DNA of 64,000 nt from Mycobacterium sp. NS-7484 (GCF_001953975.1 NZ_MBEJ01000077.1:1-64000), one strand, 5' to 3'; counted from the stretch's first letter, positions 24,991 to 34,316 are shown. Translations and numbers: made by a program. The notes: generated from the letters alone by a model not told the origin.

Positions 24991-27236
24991 CCGTCGACGG
25001 CTGGCAGCACACCGCCTGCATTCTGTGTGAGTGCAACTGCGGCATCGTGGTCGACGTCGAGGACCGGCGGTTGGTCAAGATCCGCGGCGACAAAGAGCAT
25101 CCGGCATCCCGCGGGTACACGTGCAACAAGGCGCTGCGGCTGGATCATTACCAGAACAACGCCAACCGGCTGACCACCCCGATGCGGCGCCGCCCCGACG
25201 GCAGCTACGAGGAAATCGACTGGGACACCGCGGTCACCGAGATCGCCGAGGGGTTCCGCGGGATTGCCGACACCCATGGCGGCGACAAGATCTTCTACTA
25301 CGGCGGAGGCGGCCAGGGCAATCACCTCGGCGGCGCCTACAGCAGCTCGTTCCTGAAATCCCTTGGGTCCCGGTACCGCTCGAACGCATTGGCACAGGAA
25401 AAGACCGGCGAGGCGTGGGTGGACGCCCAACTCTACGGCGGACACACCCGCGGCGAATTCGAGCACGCCGAGGTCTCGGTCTTCGTCGGCAAGAACCCGT
25501 GGATGTCACAGAGCTTCCCGCGGGCCCGCGTGGTCCTCAACGAGATCGCCAACGACCCGGCCCGGTCGATGATCGTGATCGACCCGGTGGTCACCGACAC
25601 CGCGAAAATGGCCGATTTCCACCTGCGGGCACGGCCCGGGACCGACGCGTGGTGCCTGGCCGCGCTGGCGGCCGTGCTGGTGCAGGAAAACATCTGTGAC
25701 GAAACGTTTCTCGCCGAGCACGTCCGGGGTGTCGAGGCGGTCAAGGCCGAACTGGCCGAGGTGGACATCGTCGAGTACGCCCGCCGCTGCGGGGTCGACG
25801 AGGCATTGCTTCGCGCGGCGGCGCGCCGGATCGCCGGTGCCTCGAGTGTCTCGGTGTTCGAGGATCTCGGCGTCCAGCAGGCGCCGAACTCCACGCTGTG
25901 CTCCTACCTGAACAAGCTGCTGTGGATCCTCACCGGCAACTTCGCCAAACCCGGTGGGCAGCACCTGCATTCGACCTTCGCGCCGTTGTTCAGCAAGTCG
26001 GGTGTGGGACGCAGCCCGGTGACCGGCGCCCCCGTCATCGCCGGGCTCATGCCGAGCAACGTCGTGCCCCAGGAGATCCTGACCGACCACCCCGACCGGT
26101 TCCGGGCGATGATCGTGGAGAGCAGCAACCCGGCGCATTCGGTGGCCGATTCGCGCGCGGTCCGGGCCGCGCTGGCCGAGCTCGAACTGCTCGTCGTGAT
26201 CGACGTGGCGATGACCGAGACGGCGCGACTGGCCCACTACGTGCTGCCGGCCGCCAGCCAGTTCGAGAAGGTCGAGGCGACGTTCTTCAACCTGGAGTTC
26301 CCGCACAACACCTTCCACCTGAGACATCGGCTGTTCGAACCGCTGCCGGGCACCCTGCCCGAACCGGAGATCTGGGCGCGGCTGGTACGTGCCCTCGGCG
26401 TCGTCGACGAGGGTGAACTGCGGCCGCTCCGCCAGGCGGCTCGAGCCGGGTTGTCGGCGTTCAGCGCGCAGTTTTTCACCGCCGTGGCGGCGAATCCGAC
26501 TTTGGGCCGGGTGCTGCCGCATGTGCTCTATGAAACGTTGGGGGCCGCCCTGCCGGACGGACTGGCCGGGGCCGCCGCACTGTGGGGTCTGGCGCAGAAA
26601 GCGGCGATGACCTACCCCGACGCGGTCCGCCGGGCCGGGCATGCCGACGGTAACGCGCTGTTCGAAGCGATTCTGGCCGGCCCGTCGGGGATCACGTTCA
26701 CCGTCCACGAGTACTCCGACGATTTCGGGTTGATCGATCATCCCGACCACAAGATCGCCGTGGAGATTCCCGAGATGCTCGCCGAGATCCGGGCGCTACG
26801 CGCCGAGCGCGCGGCCCTGACCAGCCCCGAGTTTCCGATGGTGCTCTCGGCCGGCGAGCGGCGGGCCTACACCGCCAACGACATCTTCCGCGATCCCGGT
26901 TGGCGCAAACGCGACACCAACGGCGCGTTGCGGATCAGCATCGAAGACGCCACCGAGCTCGGTCTCGACGACGGCGATCTGGCCGAGATCACCACGGCGG
27001 CCGGAAGCGCTCGGGCCACCGTGGAGATCAGCGCGGCGATGATGCCGGGGCACATCTCACTGCCCAACGGTTTCGGGCTCGACCACACCGACAGTGCAGG
27101 CCGCACGGTGGTGCCCGGGGTGGCGCCCAACGAACTCACCTCGACGCAGTGGCGCGACGAGTACGCGGGCACCCCCTGGCACAAGCACGTCCCGGCCAGG
27201 GTCGAGCGGATTGCGGTACCGAGCGTTCCGTCCTGA
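24987..27236 (+). CDS. Molybdopterin-dependent oxidoreductase with [4Fe-4S] domain
   Basis: A 749-aa enzyme of the DMSO reductase superfamily (formate dehydrogenase/nitrate reductase group). The N-terminal iron-sulfur site is Cys11-x2-Cys14-x3-Cys18 with Cys46 (GYTCNKA). Molybdopterin-binding segments follow, and the C-terminal MoCo-binding domain lies around residues 630-740 (HISLPNGFGLDH). No Tat signal is seen, so it is cytosolic. The GTG overlaps the TetR stop (GTGA) and has GGGAG 6 nt upstream. The open frame 87 codons further upstream is a TetR shadow. Substrate unknown. Confidence 0.9.
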   Translation: MTVDGWQHTACILCECNCGIVVDVEDRRLVKIRGDKEHPASRGYTCNKALRLDHYQNNANRLTTPMRRRPDGSYEEIDWDTAVTEIAEGFRGIADTHGGDKIFYYGGGGQGNHLGGAYSSSFLKSLGSRYRSNALAQEKTGEAWVDAQLYGGHTRGEFEHAEVSVFVGKNPWMSQSFPRARVVLNEIANDPARSMIVIDPVVTDTAKMADFHLRARPGTDAWCLAALAAVLVQENICDETFLAEHVRGVEAVKAELAEVDIVEYARRCGVDEALLRAAARRIAGASSVSVFEDLGVQQAPNSTLCSYLNKLLWILTGNFAKPGGQHLHSTFAPLFSKSGVGRSPVTGAPVIAGLMPSNVVPQEILTDHPDRFRAMIVESSNPAHSVADSRAVRAALAELELLVVIDVAMTETARLAHYVLPAASQFEKVEATFFNLEFPHNTFHLRHRLFEPLPGTLPEPEIWARLVRALGVVDEGELRPLRQAARAGLSAFSAQFFTAVAANPTLGRVLPHVLYETLGAALPDGLAGAAALWGLAQKAAMTYPDAVRRAGHADGNALFEAILAGPSGITFTVHEYSDDFGLIDHPDHKIAVEIPEMLAEIRALRAERAALTSPEFPMVLSAGERRAYTANDIFRDPGWRKRDTNGALRISIEDATELGLDDGDLAEITTAAGSARATVEISAAMMPGHISLPNGFGLDHTDSAGRTVVPGVAPNELTSTQWRDEYAGTPWHKHVPARVERIAVPSVPS

Positions 27237-27244
27237 CCGGCACG

Positions 27245-27790
27245 TCAGGGCGCCGGCGCCGGAGCCGCGGCCGGAGCCGGGGCGGGTGCTGCTTGGACCG
27301 CGGGAGCAGGCACTGCGGGCGCCCCGGGGGCAGGTGCTGCGGGCGCCCCGGCGGCGGGCGGCGCGCCCGGCGAGAGCGGCACGTTCGGGCCCTGGATCTG
27401 GTTCGGGACCGGGGTGTTCATCCCGCGTTGGGCCAGACCGAGGATCAGCGCTTCCTTGCCGCTGATCTCTTGGTTCTGCACGGCATGCCACAGATCCTTG
27501 AGGTAGCTCAAGTTGGGAGTTTCAGTTCCCTGGCCGGTGGGGTCCATCGTCGATCCGGGCGGCAGCGCCTCCGGGCTGGCGAGGTGCGGGACGCCCTCGG
27601 GTGCCGGGGCCGGCTGATCTGCGGCGACCGCAGCGGCTGCACCCGGCGCCGTCGGCGCCGGAGCCGGCGCGGGAGGTGCCGGCGGGGTGCCCGGGTCAGC
27701 GGCTGCGGACGCGATCACCGACAGCGCAATGGCCGGCCCCGACACACTGCACGTCAAGGCGAACACGACCCTTCGGATATCGACACGCAT
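27245..27790 (-). CDS. Secreted Ala/Pro-rich protein
   Basis: A 181-aa exported protein. A signal peptide (MRVDIRRVVFALTCSVSGPA onward, cleavage near ASAAADPG) leads to an Ala/Pro-rich segment, a conserved-looking core of about 60 residues (NLSYLKDLWHAVQNQEISGK), and a second Ala/Pro-rich tail. It resembles mycobacterial secreted Ala-Pro-rich antigens in composition only. ATG at 27790 has a GGAGG about 11 nt upstream; the in-frame start 23 codons further out lacks one. A near-match KstR box lies 88 bp upstream, shared with CYP125. Confidence 0.75.
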   Translation of the reverse strand: MRVDIRRVVFALTCSVSGPAIALSVIASAAADPGTPPAPPAPAPAPTAPGAAAAVAADQPAPAPEGVPHLASPEALPPGSTMDPTGQGTETPNLSYLKDLWHAVQNQEISGKEALILGLAQRGMNTPVPNQIQGPNVPLSPGAPPAAGAPAAPAPGAPAVPAPAVQAAPAPAPAAAPAPAP

Positions 27791-27877
27791 CTTCGCTCGG
27801 CCTCCTCTGTTGCTCCGGGGACAGATGGTAACGCTGAGTGCATCGCGGCGCTCGTCCAACCGTTACAGCGCGCGAAT

Positions 27878-27891
27878 CAGAACACGTTCCA
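27878..27891. promoter_or_regulatory. Near-match KstR-type operator before cyp125
   Basis: CAGAACACGTTCCA fits TNNAACNNGTTNNA except for C instead of T at the first position. It lies 121 bp before the CYP125 start and 88 bp before the divergent secreted-protein gene. Confidence 0.65.
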
Positions 27892-28011
27892 ATACCAACG
27901 TGTGAGAGTTTCTCGGAACCGGCTCCGAGGCGGCCCACCTGTGGTGTAGCAATGGCTTAGGCCACTACACCACGTCATCGATCCCACGTCGTTGCGAGGA
28001 GCGCGCACGCC

Positions 28012-29253
28012 ATGCCGACCTTGAACCTCCCGCCCGGATTCGACTTCACCGATCCCGACATCTATGCCGAACGACTGCCGGTCGAAGAACTCGCCGAGAT
28101 GCGGCGGCTCGCACCGATCTGGTGGAACGAGCAGCCGCTGGGCCGGGGAGGTTTCGACGACGGCGGATTCTGGGTCGTCACCAAACACAAGGACGTCAAA
28201 GAAGTCTCTTTGCGCAGCGACGTGTTCTCCAGCCAGGAGAAGACCGCGCTGCCGCGCTATCGCGACGGCAGCGCGCAACAGCACATCGACCAGGGCAAGT
28301 TCGTGCTGCTCAACATGGACGCGCCCCACCACACGCACCTGCGCAAGATCATCTCGCGGGCATTCACCCCGCGCGCCGTCGAACGCCTCCGCGCCGACCT
28401 CGCCGAACGGGCACGCACGATCGTGCAGACAGCGGCGGCCGAAGGCTCGGGCGATTTCGTCGAGCAGGTGTCCTGCGAGCTGCCCCTGCAGGCGATTGCG
28501 GGTCTGATGGGCGTGCCGCAGGAGGACCGCAAGAAACTCTTCGACTGGTCCAACCAGATGGTGGGCGACCAGGATCCTGAGTTCGCCTCCAACGACGCGG
28601 TCAGCGCCTCGGTCGAGTTGATCATGTACGGGATGCAGATGGCGGCCGAGCGGGCCAAGAATCCCGGCGACGATCTGGTCTCCACGCTGCTGCAAGCCGA
28701 CGTGGAAGGCCACAAACTCTCCGACGACGAGTTCGGCTTCTTCGTCATCCTGCTCGCCGTGGCGGGCAACGAGACCACCCGCAATTCGATCACCCAGGGG
28801 ATGATGGCGTTCGCCGACCACACCGATCAGTGGGAGCTGTTCAAACGCGACCGCCCGGCCACGACCGCCGACGAGATCGTGCGGTGGGCCACGCCGGTGA
28901 CGTCATTTCAGCGCACCGCACTCCGCGACACCGAGTTGGCCGGCGTGCCCATCAAGAAGGGGCAACGGGTGGTGATGTTCTACCGCTCGGCGAACTTCGA
29001 CGAGGACGTTTTCGAACAGCCCTACTCGTTCAATATCCTGCGAGACCCGAACCCGCACGTGGGCTTTGGCGGCACCGGTGCCCACTACTGCATCGGGGCG
29101 AACTTGGCCAGGATGACGATCGATCTCATCTTCAACGCCATCGCCGACGGAATGCCCGACCTGGCGCCACTGGCGGCGCCGGAACGGCTGCGGTCGGGCT
29201 GGCTCAACGGGATCAAACACTGGCACGTGGACTACCGGCCGGCGTCCGGGTAG
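28012..29253 (+). CDS. cyp125: Cytochrome P450 CYP125 family, steroid C26/C27 monooxygenase
   Basis: A 413-aa P450 closely resembling mycobacterial CYP125, which oxidises the terminal carbon of the cholesterol side chain to start its degradation. Matching blocks include LPPGFDFTDPDIYAERLPV, the I-helix LAVAGNETTRNSITQGMMAF, the ExxR motif EIVRWATPV, and the heme loop GFGGTGAHYCIGANLAR with Cys360. It is shorter at the N terminus than the M. tuberculosis enzyme. It stands outside the usual cholesterol gene cluster, so it may be a second CYP125 paralogue, as in M. smegmatis. A near-match KstR box precedes it. Its 3' end overlaps the convergent gene by 22 bp. Confidence 0.93.
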   Translation: MPTLNLPPGFDFTDPDIYAERLPVEELAEMRRLAPIWWNEQPLGRGGFDDGGFWVVTKHKDVKEVSLRSDVFSSQEKTALPRYRDGSAQQHIDQGKFVLLNMDAPHHTHLRKIISRAFTPRAVERLRADLAERARTIVQTAAAEGSGDFVEQVSCELPLQAIAGLMGVPQEDRKKLFDWSNQMVGDQDPEFASNDAVSASVELIMYGMQMAAERAKNPGDDLVSTLLQADVEGHKLSDDEFGFFVILLAVAGNETTRNSITQGMMAFADHTDQWELFKRDRPATTADEIVRWATPVTSFQRTALRDTELAGVPIKKGQRVVMFYRSANFDEDVFEQPYSFNILRDPNPHVGFGGTGAHYCIGANLARMTIDLIFNAIADGMPDLAPLAAPERLRSGWLNGIKHWHVDYRPASG

Positions 29254-29537
29254 TCGATGATCGAACGCCAATAGTCCTCCGGAATCTCGGTGTTCGACCG
29301 CAGCACCATCGACAGGCCGGTGGCCATGGCGATGCCGAGCACACCGAGCCACAGACCGGCGGCCGCGATCGCGATCCAGAGCGCGGTTGTCAGTACCGGC
29401 CACGGTGACACCATCGCCAGCACCGGCGCGAAGAAGAAACCGGCCCCCACGTAAGCCGCCGAACCGGCCCGGTCGGCGGCCAGGACGAAATGCAGCCAAC
29501 CCGGAATCCGTTGGGGCGAGGCAGATCTGTCCCGCAT
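29232..29537 (-). CDS. Small membrane protein of unknown function
   Basis: A 101-aa protein with two or three hydrophobic segments (YVGAGFFFAPVLAMVSPWPV; ALWIAIAAAGLWLGVLGIAM) and a conserved-looking C-terminal tail EDYWRSIIDYPDAGR. GGAGG is 6 nt before the ATG. The last 22 bp overlap the 3' end of cyp125 in antisense. I do not recognise the family. Confidence 0.7.
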   Translation of the reverse strand: MRDRSASPQRIPGWLHFVLAADRAGSAAYVGAGFFFAPVLAMVSPWPVLTTALWIAIAAAGLWLGVLGIAMATGLSMVLRSNTEIPEDYWRSIIDYPDAGR

Positions 29538-29597
29538 CGTGTCCTCCTCTTGTCGCCGGACTCCTCCACGGTGACGCTCGGGAGTAACCGCGGCAAT

Positions 29598-29610
29598 TAC
29601 CTCTCAGGTA
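29598..29610. promoter_or_regulatory. Palindrome upstream of XRE regulator
   Basis: TACCT-CTC-AGGTA, a perfect 5-bp inverted repeat, lies in the divergent gap 36 bp before the preferred start of the XRE gene. Autoregulation is a guess from position. Confidence 0.4.
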
Positions 29611-29646
29611 GTGGTGCGCGCACCGGACGTGGGCGAGACTCAGGGG

Positions 29647-30435
29647 GTGACGAGCACGGAAACGCGAACTCCGATCGGCTCACTGATGCGCTCGTGGCGG
29701 TTGCGGCGTCGCATCAGCCAGCTGGACCTGGCCATCGAGGCCGACGTCTCGGCCCGGCATCTCAGCTTCATCGAGACCGGACGAGCGGTGCCGAGCCGGG
29801 CGATGGTGCTGCGACTCGCCGACGCCCTCGACGTTCCGCTGCGAGAACAGAACCAGCTGCTGCTGGCAGCCGGGCTGGCGCCGGTCTACGCGGAGCGAAC
29901 GCTGGAGGATCCCGAGATGAGCGCGGTGCGCGACGGTGTCGCACAGGTCCTGCGGGCCTACGATCCGTTTCCGTGCGTCGTGATCGACCGCACGTGGAAT
30001 CTGTTGCAGGCCAACGAGGGCGCTGCGCTCATGCTCGACGGCGTCGCACCTCATCTGCTGTCCCGGCCCAATGCACTGCGCATCTCCCTGCATCCCGAGG
30101 GGATGGCCCCACGGATCCGGAACCTGGCCGAGTGGCGGCATCACCTGATCAGCCGGCTGCGACGGGAAGTCACCGTGAGCGGATCGGCCGAACTGGCCGA
30201 ACTTCTCGCCGAGGTCGAGGCCTACCCGGGCGGCATGGAACCGGTCCGCGATCTCGGCGGGGTGGTCGTGCCGTTGGAACTGACGGGACCGGATGGCACC
30301 GCGCTGACCTTTCTCAGCACCGTCACGACCTTCGGCACCGCACTGGACCTGACCGCCGCCGAACTGAGCATCGAGGCGTTCCTGCCCGCCGACGAGACGA
30401 CCGCCGCCGCCGTGCGCACTGGTCTTACCACTTGA
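29647..30435 (+). CDS. XRE-family regulator with MmyB-like ligand domain
   Basis: About 262 aa. The N-terminal Cro/C1 helix-turn-helix (SQLDLAIEADVSARHLSFIE) is followed by an MmyB-like PAS/ligand domain (VVIDRTWNLLQANEGA; RISLHPEGMAPRIRNLAEW). In mycobacteria such proteins regulate nearby oxidoreductase or membrane genes. Start is uncertain between GTG at 29611 and GTG at 29647; the latter gives the usual N terminus. The neighbour on the other side is the 101-aa membrane protein. Confidence 0.87.
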   Translation: MTSTETRTPIGSLMRSWRLRRRISQLDLAIEADVSARHLSFIETGRAVPSRAMVLRLADALDVPLREQNQLLLAAGLAPVYAERTLEDPEMSAVRDGVAQVLRAYDPFPCVVIDRTWNLLQANEGAALMLDGVAPHLLSRPNALRISLHPEGMAPRIRNLAEWRHHLISRLRREVTVSGSAELAELLAEVEAYPGGMEPVRDLGGVVVPLELTGPDGTALTFLSTVTTFGTALDLTAAELSIEAFLPADETTAAAVRTGLTT

Positions 30436-30467
30436 CCTCTTACCAATAGCGGTGGCAGCATGGCCTC

Positions 30468-31190
30468 ATGGCGCTACAACCGGTGAGCCGTCGCTCGGTA
30501 CCGGAGGACGTTTTCGAACAGATCGTCACCGAGGTGCTCAGCGGACAGATGCAACCAGGTGAGCCGCTGCCCAGCGAACGTCGGCTGGCCGAGGTGCTGG
30601 GTGTCTCCCGGCCTGCGGTGCGCGAGGCCATCAAACGGCTGACCGAAGCCGGTTTGGTCGAGGTCCGGCAAGGTGACGCCACCACGGTGCGCGACTTCCG
30701 CAAGCACGCCGGCCTCGACCTGTTGCCCCGACTGTTGTTGCGTGCGGGTGAGCTCGACGTCAGTGTGGTGCGCAGCATCTTGGAAACCCGATTGCACAAC
30801 GGCCCCAAGGTCGCCGAGTTGGCTGCCCGCCGCGCCGGCCACGAACTGGTGGCCGCGCTCGGCGCGACGGTCGACGCCCTGGCGGCCGAGCCGGACACCG
30901 TCGAACAACAACGCCATGCGCTGGCATTCTGGGATCAGGTGGTCGACGGAGCGGATTCAATCGCATTCCGCTTGATGTACAACACTCTTCGCCAAACTTA
31001 CGAGCCGGCGCTGCCTGCCCTGGCCACCATGATGGCAGCCGAGGTCGGTCATGCCGAGGCATACCGGCGGGTTGTCGAGGCCATCGCGGCAGCGGACCCG
31101 GCGGCGGCTCGGGATGCCGCCGCGGACCTCTTGCAGCCGGCTACCGATGCGCTCCTGACTGCCCTCGACGCGTTGGAGGAAAACCGATGA
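30468..31190 (+). CDS. GntR/FadR-type transcriptional regulator
   Basis: A 240-aa regulator. The winged helix spans residues 10-75 ([20 protein letters not shown] is the classic GntR recognition region). The C-terminal all-helical part is an FCD-like effector domain ([25 protein letters not shown]). FadR-type members sense fatty acyl compounds or small acids. The ATGA overlap with the next gene indicates joint translation with the fatty acid hydroxylase-like protein, which suggests a lipid signal, though this is inferred. Confidence 0.9.
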   Translation: MALQPVSRRSVPEDVFEQIVTEVLSGQMQPGEPLPSERRLAEVLGVSRPAVREAIKRLTEAGLVEVRQGDATTVRDFRKHAGLDLLPRLLLRAGELDVSVVRSILETRLHNGPKVAELAARRAGHELVAALGATVDALAAEPDTVEQQRHALAFWDQVVDGADSIAFRLMYNTLRQTYEPALPALATMMAAEVGHAEAYRRVVEAIAAADPAAARDAAADLLQPATDALLTALDALEENR

Positions 31191-31843
31191 CGCGCAACGT
31201 CTTCACGCTCGGTGACGCGGCCCGGGAATTCATCAGGCACCCCTCCCCCTGGATGATCGGCACCGCATTGGTCACCAGCGTCGGCGCGCGCTGCGCCGTG
31301 GGCGATTGGCAGATTTCCGACGCGCTGGTGCCGGTGGCGATGTTGGCGCTGTTCCCGTTCTTCGAATGGACCGTCCACGTGGCGATCCTGCATTGGCGGC
31401 CACGCACATTCGCCGGGGTGACCATTGACCCGCTGTTGGCCCGCGACCACCGCCGACACCACGTCAACCCGCGCGACATCGGCCTCATCTTCATTCCGTG
31501 GCAGGCGTTGCTGTGGATCCTGCCGGTCGCGACAGCGCTCGCCCTACTGGCGTTCCCACGTCCGGGCCTCGGCCTGACGTTCCTGTCGGTCTTGACCGTA
31601 CTCGGCGTGTGTTACGAATGGTGCCACTATCTGATCCACAGCGATTACACGCCGAAATCCGCGTTGTACCGCGCAGTTTGGCGCAATCACCGGCAGCACC
31701 ATTACAAAAACGAGCACTACTGGTTCACGGTGACCACCGCCGGAACCGCTGACCGGGCGCTTGGAACCCACCCCGATCCGGCGACAGTGCCCACCTCACC
31801 GACGGCCAGGAACCTGCACGGGGCTACGCCTGCACGACGATAG
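31187..31843 (+). CDS. Fatty acid hydroxylase/sterol desaturase superfamily membrane protein
   Basis: A 218-aa integral membrane di-iron enzyme. Histidine boxes are seen as [23 protein letters not shown] and [12 protein letters not shown], the pattern of the fatty acid hydroxylase superfamily, between four hydrophobic segments. Members hydroxylate or desaturate lipids, sterols or carotenoids. ATG overlaps the GntR stop. The 3' end overlaps ldtA by 20 bp. The last 30 residues are hydrophilic and may be non-conserved. Confidence 0.85.
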   Translation: MTRNVFTLGDAAREFIRHPSPWMIGTALVTSVGARCAVGDWQISDALVPVAMLALFPFFEWTVHVAILHWRPRTFAGVTIDPLLARDHRRHHVNPRDIGLIFIPWQALLWILPVATALALLAFPRPGLGLTFLSVLTVLGVCYEWCHYLIHSDYTPKSALYRAVWRNHRQHHYKNEHYWFTVTTAGTADRALGTHPDPATVPTSPTARNLHGATPARR

Positions 31844-32603
31844 GGTCGCCCAGGTGCACGTTGTTGAAGTACCAGTCGGCGTTGTCCGGGCTGAGGTTGA
31901 TGCAGCCATGGCTGACGTTGGCATACCCCTGTGAGCCGACCGACCACGGCGCACCGTGTACATAGACGCCGCCCCAGGTCACCCGGACCGCGTCGTAGAC
32001 GGTGAGCTTGTAGCCCTCGGGATCACTCAGCGGAATGCCGATCGTGCGTGAATCCATCACCACGACAGGCTCTTTGGACAACGCGGTGAAGGATCCGATC
32101 GGCGTCGGATGCTTCGGCTTGCCCATCGAGGCCGGCATCGTCCGGACCACTTCACCATCGATACTCACCGTGAACGTGTGCGCGTCGATGTCAGCCACGC
32201 CGAGCACCTGCGATCCGGTCTCGAAGCTGGTCTTGGCGCCGCCCGCGGACACCGAGATCGTCGAATGCGCGGGCCAGTACTGGTCGGGCTGCCACTGCAT
32301 CACATCGTCACTGAGCCAGGTGAAGGTGCCCGTCGGAGTTTGGGGCGAACTGATCCGCAGGCTGCTCTGCGCAGCGGCGCGGTCGGTGACCGGGGCATCG
32401 AAGGTCACCGTCAGCGGCATCGCGACCCCGACCACCGACCCGGCGGCCGGCTCGATCGTGGCCCCGGGTTCGGGCGTGCTGACCGCGGCCGTTGCGACGG
32501 TGACCGTGCTCGCCGCAGCGAGGGTGGCGACACCGATCGCCGCAAACACTTTCAGTACCGACGCTCGAACGGTTCCGAATGACGACGATGGGGCGCTACG
32601 CAT
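31824..32603 (-). CDS. ldtA: L,D-transpeptidase LdtA (LdtMt1-like)
   Basis: A 259-aa cell-wall enzyme that makes 3-3 peptidoglycan cross-links, the target of carbapenems. It has an N-terminal signal/anchor (VLKVFAAIGVATLAAASTV), an Ig-like domain (SVVGVAMPLTVTFDAPVTD), and the YkuD catalytic domain with YVHGAPWS and SHGCINLSPDNA; the nucleophile is Cys234 and His232 is adjacent. The 25 residues after Cys match the length in LdtMt1. The ATG lies 6 nt after a TACACT hexamer, so it is probably leaderless. Confidence 0.94.
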   Translation of the reverse strand: MRSAPSSSFGTVRASVLKVFAAIGVATLAAASTVTVATAAVSTPEPGATIEPAAGSVVGVAMPLTVTFDAPVTDRAAAQSSLRISSPQTPTGTFTWLSDDVMQWQPDQYWPAHSTISVSAGGAKTSFETGSQVLGVADIDAHTFTVSIDGEVVRTMPASMGKPKHPTPIGSFTALSKEPVVVMDSRTIGIPLSDPEGYKLTVYDAVRVTWGGVYVHGAPWSVGSQGYANVSHGCINLSPDNADWYFNNVHLGDPIVVQA

Positions 32604-32615
32604 TACACCAGTGTA
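32604..32615 (-). promoter_or_regulatory. Palindromic -10 region of ldtA
   Basis: TACAC-CA-GTGTA directly precedes the ldtA ATG. Read on the minus strand it contains TACACT, a good -10 hexamer, ending 6 nt before the start codon. The symmetry may be a binding site or chance. Confidence 0.4.
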
Positions 32616-32773
32616 GGTGCTCTCCGAGACTGTCCCCTTGAGGCGCAGCGTGGCGGCGGCCGCCCGGGGTTCGTGGTAGCGCGAGGAGTTGCCCATGGTG
32701 AATTCATCGACGCATCAGGTCAGAACGTTTCACCGTGCGCTTCGGCAGGGGTTGACGGGCGCCCAGGAACACG

Positions 32774-34105
32774 TCAGGGCGCGACGGGAGGGGGCTCTTG
32801 GGGCGGCGGCTCAGCGGGTACCGGCTCCGGCGCCGGGGGTGCCGTCTGTGGTTCCGGAGCGACTACTTCCGGCGGCGGCGGGGCAGCGTCCGCCGGCGGC
32901 TCCGGCAACGGGGGCGGAGCGACCTCCGGTGCGGGTGGCAGCTGGTCCGCAGGCAGCAGATCGGGCGCAGCGGGCACCGGTTCCAGCTCGGGGGGTGGTT
33001 CAGCGATGGTTTCGGGCGGCGGCGATTGCCACTCGGGAGGCACCGACTCCACGCCGGGTTCCGATGGCGCAGTCCACAACCCGGTGTTCTCGGGCAGCAC
33101 GGTACCGGATTGGTCCAGCACGTACTCGGGTTCCACAGCCTGCTGCTCCACCGGCTCGGACATCGGAGGCGGGTCCGGTGCCGGCGGCGCAGGGGCCGGG
33201 ACGACAACCGCAGGTGTGGGAGGCACGGAGACCGAGTCGACCGAGGTGCTCACGACCGGGCGGGTGGTCCGCTGGGGCGTCGGCTCGGCGCCCGGGACCA
33301 GCTGCTGACCGATCGCCACGGACAGCGACACCGCGAAGGCCACCACGCCGCCGACCAGGATCGCCAGCGGGGTCAAATGTGTTGCCGCCCAGCGCCGGCC
33401 GATCCCGATCACACCGTCGTCACCGAACACCGCACGTCGCTGCGCCGAGGCCAGTGCCGCTCCCCGGGCCAACGGCAAACCGGGTTCCGCCGGCGTGAAC
33501 ACCGGCACCGCAAGTGCGCGTTCCACTTTCGGCAGGACGGAATCGAGGTCCACCGCGGATCCCACCACGACCAACGCATCCGGACGGTGCTCGGCCTCGT
33601 CGAACATCACCGACAACCAGTCGGTCAGGCCGGCCACCGTCTCGATTCCACGACTGACCGTGGTCTGCACCTGGTCATCGCCGGTCACCGTCATCGCCTG
33701 CACGACATCGGGTTCCAGAACACACACGCCGGTCGTGCCGAATCCGACAATTCCGGCCACCCGCCGCGCAAGAGCATCGGTAGCCTGGGGCAACCGAACC
33801 GGAACCACCTCCGCGATCTCGGCCTCCGCCAACTTCGTCAGCAGCACCGCCGCCTCGGCACCCGCCCCGGTACTCCACGTGACACCGACGGCCGCCAACC
33901 GCTGACCACGCTCTGCCGCAGCCCGTTCGGCACGCCGCGCCGCAACCACAACCCGGTCGCAGATCTCGGCGGTTGCTGACGACGAATACCCACGGATATC
34001 GAAGGCATCGTGATCGACGGTCGCTCCGTCGGCCTCGCAGCCCTCCACCAGGACCAGGCCGACGGTGGACGGCGTCATCGAGACACCGAGCACCACCGCG
34101 TCCAC
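32774..34105 (-). CDS. Proline-rich single-pass membrane protein (DUF7159-like)
   Basis: A 443-aa mycobacterial protein. The N-terminal half is a soluble domain beginning DAVVLGVSMTPSTVGLVLVEG, followed by one membrane helix (LTPLAILVGGVVAFAVSLSVAIG) and a tail of about 190 residues rich in Pro, Glu and Val (PPP-E/V repeats). Such N domains are recurrent in mycobacteria and have an actin/Hsp70-like look; function is unknown. GTG at 34105 has GAGG at 8 nt; an earlier GTG at 34111 sits on the Shine-Dalgarno. The tail may span the periplasm near LdtA. Confidence 0.82.
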   Translation of the reverse strand: MDAVVLGVSMTPSTVGLVLVEGCEADGATVDHDAFDIRGYSSSATAEICDRVVVAARRAERAAAERGQRLAAVGVTWSTGAGAEAAVLLTKLAEAEIAEVVPVRLPQATDALARRVAGIVGFGTTGVCVLEPDVVQAMTVTGDDQVQTTVSRGIETVAGLTDWLSVMFDEAEHRPDALVVVGSAVDLDSVLPKVERALAVPVFTPAEPGLPLARGAALASAQRRAVFGDDGVIGIGRRWAATHLTPLAILVGGVVAFAVSLSVAIGQQLVPGAEPTPQRTTRPVVSTSVDSVSVPPTPAVVVPAPAPPAPDPPPMSEPVEQQAVEPEYVLDQSGTVLPENTGLWTAPSEPGVESVPPEWQSPPPETIAEPPPELEPVPAAPDLLPADQLPPAPEVAPPPLPEPPADAAPPPPEVVAPEPQTAPPAPEPVPAEPPPQEPPPVAP

Positions 34106-34316
34106 ATGCACCCCCTCGGAACCGTGGCCGTCGTCAGAACATTTCCGGTGACATTACCGGGTGGCAATATGCCGTTCGACCGCTGTGCCGTCAGCGCCTG
34201 CACAACCGGTCGCATCCAAATGTGCTGTGCCGCAAAACAGCCAGTACACGGACGGATAGCGGTTTGCCCTGTTGCATTGAACCGGCGACCCCCGGCCCGC
34301 GACGATTACCGACGCG

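Noticed and set aside
25506..26750. 414-aa minus-strand open frame in the molybdoenzyme gene
   Set aside because: Arg/Gly/His-rich shadow of a well-supported sense gene.
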